Below, one piece after another: positions 14,113 through 14,380 of a stretch of DNA of 14,380 nt. The position numbers were made by a program, and so were the translations under genes. Each line of letters starts with the position of its first letter. Within the stretch, counting starts at the first letter, position 1. The stretch spans positions 1 to 14,380 of the forward strand of contig JBKJQN010000100.1 of assembly GCA_046593925.1 (NCBI GenBank), given 5' to 3'. Origin of the DNA: JAYVYM01 sp046593925. Lineage in GTDB: Bacteria > Actinomycetota > Actinomycetes > Mycobacteriales > SCTD01. Below the pieces are notes generated by a model. It was given only the letters and a program-made list of their open reading frames with translations. It was not told the origin of the DNA and ran no database searches.

Positions 14113-14380
14113 CAGAGCACGAAAGGGGCGACGGTGACCCCGGCCCGGACGAGCGCGTCCCTGACGCGGCGGGCGATGTCGACGGCACCGGCAGTGTCGC
14201 CGTGCACGCAGATCGAGCCTGCCTTGAGGGTGAGCGAGCCCCCGTCGACGTCGGTGATCGGCTCGCCGGTGGCGATCGCGACACAGCGACGGGCGATCTC
14301 GTCGGCATCGGTGAGCACTGCTCCTGGCAGCCGCCGCGAGACCAGGGTGCCGTCGGGGGTGTAGGCACGGTCGGCGAAGG
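14112..14380 (-). CDS. pxpA: 5-oxoprolinase subunit PxpA (LamB/YcsF family), C-terminal part
   Basis: Only the last 88 or so codons are inside the window; the gene continues past the right edge. The visible part reads FADRAYTPDGTLVSRRLPGA, then LKAGSICVHGDTAGAVDIAR, the highly conserved end of LamB/YcsF proteins (the SICVHGDT loop). Full-length relatives are about 250 residues. PxpA is the catalytic partner of the PxpBC complex in converting 5-oxoproline plus ATP to glutamate. The stop overlaps the pxpB start. Confidence 0.93.
   Translation of the reverse strand, partial: FADRAYTPDGTLVSRRLPGAVLTDADEIARRCVAIATGEPITDVDGGSLTLKAGSICVHGDTAGAVDIARRVRDALVRAGVTVAPFVL

Overview
The window is very GC-rich (about 70% or more, with G/C-ending codons throughout) and looks like the chromosome of a sporulating or filamentous-type actinobacterium. 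The strongest marker is the left end: a BldG-type anti-anti-sigma factor with its kinase-like partner on the minus strand, divergent from a DECH-box helicase with a C-terminal cysteine cluster. Beyond the helicase lie TadE-like pilin genes. From memory, this bldG / helicase / TadE neighbourhood is conserved in Streptomyces and partly in mycobacteria (Rv3649, Rv3654c, Rv3655c). No rRNA, tRNA or CRISPR array was seen.

Layout. (1) 9-3737 is an intact core: rsbW-like gene, bldG, helicase, and a small LapA-like membrane protein. (2) 3738-4915 is a damaged TadE locus: a degraded Rv3654c-like gene, a TadE-like minor pilin whose 5' end is uncertain, and a frameshifted IS1380-type transposase remnant directly upstream of it. 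(3) 4916-8977 looks like a decaying accessory or catabolic island. It has one intact enzyme, a nitrile-pathway-type amidase. The amidase overlaps by four bases a nitrile hydratase beta-subunit remnant that carries two in-frame stops. Next come an Lsr2-like protein cut to its oligomerisation domain, an unrecognised minus-strand gene, a tiny coupled reading frame, and an APC-type amino-acid permease with its middle missing. (4) 9073-10765 is a perfect palindrome (probable convergent terminator) and a GT20 trehalose-6-phosphate-synthase-like gene. That gene is divergent from a small thiamine-binding (MTH1187-type) protein at 10924-11232. (5) 11233-12633 is about 1.4 kb with no credible intact gene. 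It holds a 44-residue piece of a LysR regulator C-terminus and other debris. (6) 12626-14380 is the minus-strand 5-oxoprolinase operon pxpA-pxpB-pxpC, with overlapping starts and stops; pxpA runs off the right edge.

How the genes fit together. BldG and its neighbour would form a partner-switching regulatory pair. The helicase is a DNA-repair-type enzyme. The Pxp proteins form one enzyme that opens 5-oxoproline to glutamate. The amidase would once have completed nitrile -> amide -> acid conversion with nitrile hydratase, possibly with the permease; only the amide-hydrolysing step looks intact. I did not find a convincing new multi-gene system. The most notable features are the nitrile hydratase ruin coupled to an intact amidase, the truncated Lsr2, and the IS1380-associated damage to the TadE locus.
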